Below, piece by piece: positions 60,968-64,000 of a stretch of 64,000 bases of DNA (positions are counted from its first letter, which is position 1; the number at the start of each line of letters is the position of its first letter). Below the pieces are notes generated by a model, which had not been told where the DNA came from, did not search any database, and saw only the letters and a program-made list of their open reading frames with translations. The stretch covers positions 1 through 64,000 of the forward strand of contig NZ_FNIA01000007.1 in assembly GCF_900103505.1 (NCBI RefSeq), read 5' to 3'. Position numbers and translations under genes: made by a program. Origin of the DNA: Haloarchaeobius iranensis (GTDB lineage Archaea; Halobacteriota; Halobacteria; Halobacteriales; Natrialbaceae).

Positions 60968-61429
60968 ATGCTCGAAATCGGTTCAGAGGCTCCTGACTTC
61001 GAACTGCCCGACCAGAACGGCGACCTCGTCTCGCTCTCGGACTATCGCGGCCAGACGGTCGTCCTCTGGTTCTACCCCCGGGCGAACACCGAAGGCTGCA
61101 CGACGGAGGCCTGCTCGTTCCGCGACAACTGGGACGCCTTCCAGGAGCGTGATATCGCGGTCCTGGGCGTCAGCGACGACGAGATCGCCGACCTCGAGCA
61201 GTTCGAGGCCGACCACGACCTGCCGGTGACGCTGCTCTCGGACGAGCACGGCGAGGTCGCCACCATCTACGAGTCCTACGGCGAGAAGCAGCTGTTCGGC
61301 AACACGTTCGACGGCGTGTTCCGGAACACGTACGTCATCGACGAGAACGGCGAGGTCGCGCGCGTCTACGAGGGTGTCGACCCCGAGGAGCACGCCGCGG
61401 AGATACTCGCGGACCTCGACGCCGAGTGA
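60968..61429 (+). CDS. bcp: Bcp-type peroxiredoxin
   Basis: A 153-residue thiol peroxidase. The peroxidatic Cys44 and resolving Cys49 lie in TEGCTTEACSFRD, with FELPDQNGDLVSLSDYRGQT before and a TFDGVFRNTYVIDENGEV block after. It reduces peroxides using thioredoxin. The length fits the PrxQ/Bcp group. CGTTTTACCGG at about 60938-60948 is a TATA candidate 25 nt before the ATG. Confidence 0.95.
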   Translation: MLEIGSEAPDFELPDQNGDLVSLSDYRGQTVVLWFYPRANTEGCTTEACSFRDNWDAFQERDIAVLGVSDDEIADLEQFEADHDLPVTLLSDEHGEVATIYESYGEKQLFGNTFDGVFRNTYVIDENGEVARVYEGVDPEEHAAEILADLDAE

Positions 61430-61489
61430 CCGACGGCGGGCGCCTCGGGGCGGGTGGTCGCTGTAGCAGTCGGTAGACGCGGCCCACGT

Positions 61490-61510
61490 CGCCACGGGGA
61501 CGCCGTGGCG
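61490..61510. terminator. Hairpin between convergent bcp and cdc48
   Basis: CGCCACGG (61490-61497) and CCGTGGCG (61503-61510) are exact complements around a 5-nt loop, between the 3' ends of bcp and cdc48. It may act as a two-way terminator; no T-run follows. Confidence 0.4.
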
Positions 61511-61595
61511 CGTGACGAGGCAGGCCCAGCAGGCGACCAGGCCGACGGCCGCCGGGGGCGAGCCATGCGTCGGACAGCGAGAGGGGCCGCGGTCC

Positions 61596-63860
61596 CTACT
61601 GGAACGTCCGACCGATCTGCTGTTCCTCGGCCACGACGTCCTCGCGGCCGAAGCGCTGTTCGATCTCCTCGTAGCGTTCCTTGACCTCCTCGGTGACGCT
61701 CGCGGTCACCTCGTCCAGCGCCTGCTCGAAGTGGTCGGCGGTGATGCGGACGTTGCCGACCGACTCGGCCATCTGCTCCGGTTCGACGGAGTTGATGAAC
61801 TCGCGGGTCGCTGCGAGCGACGCCTCGCGGCAGACCGCCTCGATGTCCGCACCCACGTAGCCATCCGTCCGCGTCGCGTACGTCTCGAGGTCGACGTCGT
61901 CAGCGAGCGGCTTGTCGCGGGTGTGCACCTCGAAGATGCGCTTGCGGCCTTCCTCGTCGGGGACGGGGACGTGGACGTGGCGGTCCAGCCGGCCGGGGCG
62001 CAACAGCGCGTCGTCCATCAGGTCCGGGCGGTTCGTCGTCGCGATGACGACGACGTCCTCCAGGTCCTCGAGGCCGTCCAGCTCGGTCAGGAGCTGGGAG
62101 ACGACGCGTTCGCCGACGCCGGAGTCACCGGTCCGGCTGCCACGTTCCGTGGCGATTGAGTCGATCTCGTCGAAGAAAATGACCGTCGGGGCGTTCGACC
62201 GTGCTTTGTCGAACACCTCGCGGACGCCCTTCTCCGACTCGCCGACGTACTTGTTCAGCAGCTCCGGCCCCTTGATGGAGATGAAGTTGCTGTTGGCCTC
62301 GTTGGCGACGGCCTTCGCGAGCAGCGTCTTGCCGGTCCCGGGCGGCCCGTACATGAGCACGCCACGGGCGGCTTCGAGGTCCATCGCCTGGAACACGTCG
62401 CCGTAGTCGAGCGGCCACTGGATGGTCTCGCGGAGGCGTTCCTTGGTGTCCTCCAGGCCACCGACATCCTTCCAGGTGACGTCGGGGACCTCGACGAACA
62501 CCTCGCGCATCGCCGACGGCTTGACCGACTTCATCGCCTCCTTGAAGTCCTTCTCGGTGACCTGCAGGTTCTCGAGCACCTCGGCGTCGATCTCCTCCTG
62601 CTCGAGGTCGAGCTCGGGCCGGATGCGCCGGAGCGCGTTCATCGCCGATTCCTTGCTCAGGCTGGCGATGTCGGCACCGACGAACCCGTGCGTGTTCTCC
62701 GCGTAGTCCTCGAGCTCGACGCTGTCCGACAGCGGCATCCCGCGCGTGTGGACCTGGAGGATCTCCAGGCGGCCACCAGTGTCGGGGACGCCGATCTCTA
62801 TCTCGCGGTCGAACCGGCCGCCGCGGCGGAGCGCGGGGTCGAGCGCGTCGACGCGGTTCGTCGCCGCGATGACGGTGACCTGGCCGCGCTCCTCGAGGCC
62901 GTCCATTAGCGAGAGCAGCTGGGCCACGACGCGGCGCTCCACGTCGCCGGATGCCTCGCCGCGCTTGCTCGCGATGGAGTCTATCTCGTCGATGAAGACG
63001 ATGGCGGGCGCGTTCTCCTCGGCCTCCTCGAACACCTCGCGGAGCTGCTCCTCGCTCTCGCCGTAGTACTTCGACATGATCTCCGGCCCGGAGATGGTGT
63101 GGAAGTGGGCGTCGATCTCGTTGGCGACGGCCTTGGCGATGAGCGTCTTCCCGGTGCCCGGCGGGCCGTGCAGGAGGACGCCCTTGGGCGGTTCGATGCC
63201 GAGCTGCTGGAACAGCTCGGGGTGGCGCATCGGCAGCTCGATCATCTCGCGCACCTGGTCGAGCTCGTCGTCGAGGCCGCCGATGTCCTCGTACGTCACG
63301 TTCGGGACGCCCTCCGCGTCACCCTCGCCGCTGGGGCCGACCTGCTCGGCGGGCGTCTCGGATATCTGGATGTCGGTCGAGTCCGTGATGATGACCGTCC
63401 CCGACGGGTCGGTCGAGGCGATCTTCAGCGGGACCGACTGGCCGCTGCCGCCCATCGGACCGAACGAGAGCGAGAACGGGACGGTCTGGCCGCTGGTGAC
63501 GGCCTGCCCGCTGAGCTTGTCACGGACGAGCGGCCCGATGTTCCCGCGGATACGGAGGTTCTGCGGGAGGGCGACGGTCACGCTCGTCGCGGGCTTCACG
63601 TCGGCCTTCTCGACCTCGACGCGGTCGTCGATACCGACGTTGGCCTGCTGGCGGAGGCGACCGTCGATACGGACGACGCCCTGGCCCTGGTCCTCGGGGT
63701 AGCCGGGCCAGACGCGGGCGACCGTGGTCGCGTCCTGCTTACCGACGAGGCGGATGTAGTCGCCGTTCTCGAGCCCGAGTTCGGCCATCGAGCCTCTGTC
63801 GATCGCGGCGAGTCCACGACCGGCGTCCTTCTGTTTGAGGGGTTTGACGGTGAGTTTCAT
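61596..63860 (-). CDS. CDC48/p97-type AAA ATPase
   Basis: A 754-residue protein with two AAA domains. The N-domain (1-180) starts [19 protein letters not shown]. Walker A motifs are GPPGTGKTL at 232-240 and GPPGTGKTL at 505-513; Walker B motifs are IVFIDEID (287-294) and VIFFDEID. It forms a hexamer that unfolds proteins, and may feed the proteasome in archaea. It lacks the C-terminal HbYX tail in an obvious form: the end is [10 protein letters not shown]. Its start overlaps the stop of the Hsp20-like gene (ATGA). Confidence 0.96.
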   Translation of the reverse strand: MKLTVKPLKQKDAGRGLAAIDRGSMAELGLENGDYIRLVGKQDATTVARVWPGYPEDQGQGVVRIDGRLRQQANVGIDDRVEVEKADVKPATSVTVALPQNLRIRGNIGPLVRDKLSGQAVTSGQTVPFSLSFGPMGGSGQSVPLKIASTDPSGTVIITDSTDIQISETPAEQVGPSGEGDAEGVPNVTYEDIGGLDDELDQVREMIELPMRHPELFQQLGIEPPKGVLLHGPPGTGKTLIAKAVANEIDAHFHTISGPEIMSKYYGESEEQLREVFEEAEENAPAIVFIDEIDSIASKRGEASGDVERRVVAQLLSLMDGLEERGQVTVIAATNRVDALDPALRRGGRFDREIEIGVPDTGGRLEILQVHTRGMPLSDSVELEDYAENTHGFVGADIASLSKESAMNALRRIRPELDLEQEEIDAEVLENLQVTEKDFKEAMKSVKPSAMREVFVEVPDVTWKDVGGLEDTKERLRETIQWPLDYGDVFQAMDLEAARGVLMYGPPGTGKTLLAKAVANEANSNFISIKGPELLNKYVGESEKGVREVFDKARSNAPTVIFFDEIDSIATERGSRTGDSGVGERVVSQLLTELDGLEDLEDVVVIATTNRPDLMDDALLRPGRLDRHVHVPVPDEEGRKRIFEVHTRDKPLADDVDLETYATRTDGYVGADIEAVCREASLAATREFINSVEPEQMAESVGNVRITADHFEQALDEVTASVTEEVKERYEEIEQRFGREDVVAEEQQIGRTFQ

Positions 63861-64000
63861 GCATCGACCTCCATCTCGATAGTGAGGACGCCGTTTCTGA
63901 TAAACGCTTGCGAGACGCCGGGGACCTCGAGCTCGTACTGCTCGGCCCCGTCGCCGACCACGATGACCGTCTCGCCGATGACGTCGACGGACCCGGTGCC
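63857..64000 (-). CDS. Hsp20-like/conserved protein, C-terminal part (runs off right edge)
   Basis: The last 47 residues of a gene whose TGA overlaps the cdc48 start. It reads [20 protein letters not shown] and [20 protein letters not shown], ending IEMEVDA. The beta-strand pattern and [10 protein letters not shown] ending are those of alpha-crystallin/Hsp20-like domains, and such a small gene often precedes cdc48 in haloarchaea. The N-terminus lies outside the window. Confidence 0.7.
   Translation of the reverse strand, partial: GTGSVDVIGETVIVVGDGAEQYELEVPGVSQAFIRNGVLTIEMEVDA

Overview
The window is high-GC DNA from a halophilic archaeon (Halobacteria class). Its proteins are very rich in Asp and Glu, and most genes have an A/T-rich TATA-like element about 25-29 nt upstream of the start, the pattern of leaderless haloarchaeal transcripts. 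Markers include a Tat-dependent lipoprotein family, DpsA, dodecin, TrmB, the primase small subunit PriS, a GINS protein, RtcB with archease, and a two-AAA-domain CDC48. No rRNA, tRNA or CRISPR array was found by eye.

Layout. 1-420: left edge with the start of an insertion-sequence transposase and a tiny hydrophobic ORF. 0.4-6.5 kb: SRPBCC protein, a three-gene ABC-2 exporter operon whose first permease carries a C-terminal PrsW-type protease domain, a PKD-domain surface protein and an aldo/keto reductase. 6.5-11.3 kb: macro-domain remnant, acidic S9 peptidase, a small protein with twin palindromic operators, dpsA and an aldehyde dehydrogenase. 11.3-16.8 kb: four tandem paralogous Tat lipoproteins, each with its own promoter. 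16.8-25.2 kb: decayed galactonate-dehydratase-like gene, enoyl-CoA hydratase, geranylgeranyl-reductase-like flavoprotein, a flippase, an alpha/beta hydrolase and a class V aminotransferase. 25.4-33.4 kb: GNAT protein and a CO-dehydrogenase-like operon (coxG-S-L-M-D-E order) whose large subunit has the form II motif. 33.4-40.5 kb: hisD, a REC-PAS-PAS regulator, an IscA-like protein, dodecin and several membrane proteins. 40.5-44.8 kb: a GlcD-GlcF-like oxidase divergent from an alanine-glyoxylate-type aminotransferase. 45.2-50.3 kb: three tandem cytoplasmic 5'-nucleotidase-like paralogues. 50.3-53.7 kb: MscS channel, PAC2 remnant, TrmB with a TrmB-like box, and an eIF2B-like protein. 53.8-64 kb: small Zn proteins, rtcB-archease-DUF502 operon, priS-gins, MOSC protein, Bcp peroxiredoxin, cdc48 and the end of an Hsp20-like gene.

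Genes that appear to work together: the ABC-2 exporter operon; the Cox-like molybdenum hydroxylase with its AAA and VWA maturation factors; RtcB with archease (RNA ligation); PriS with GINS (replication priming); and possibly the 2-hydroxyacid oxidase with the glyoxylate aminotransferase. Local gene decay is notable: the macro-domain, galactonate-dehydratase and PAC2 genes survive only as 3' fragments.
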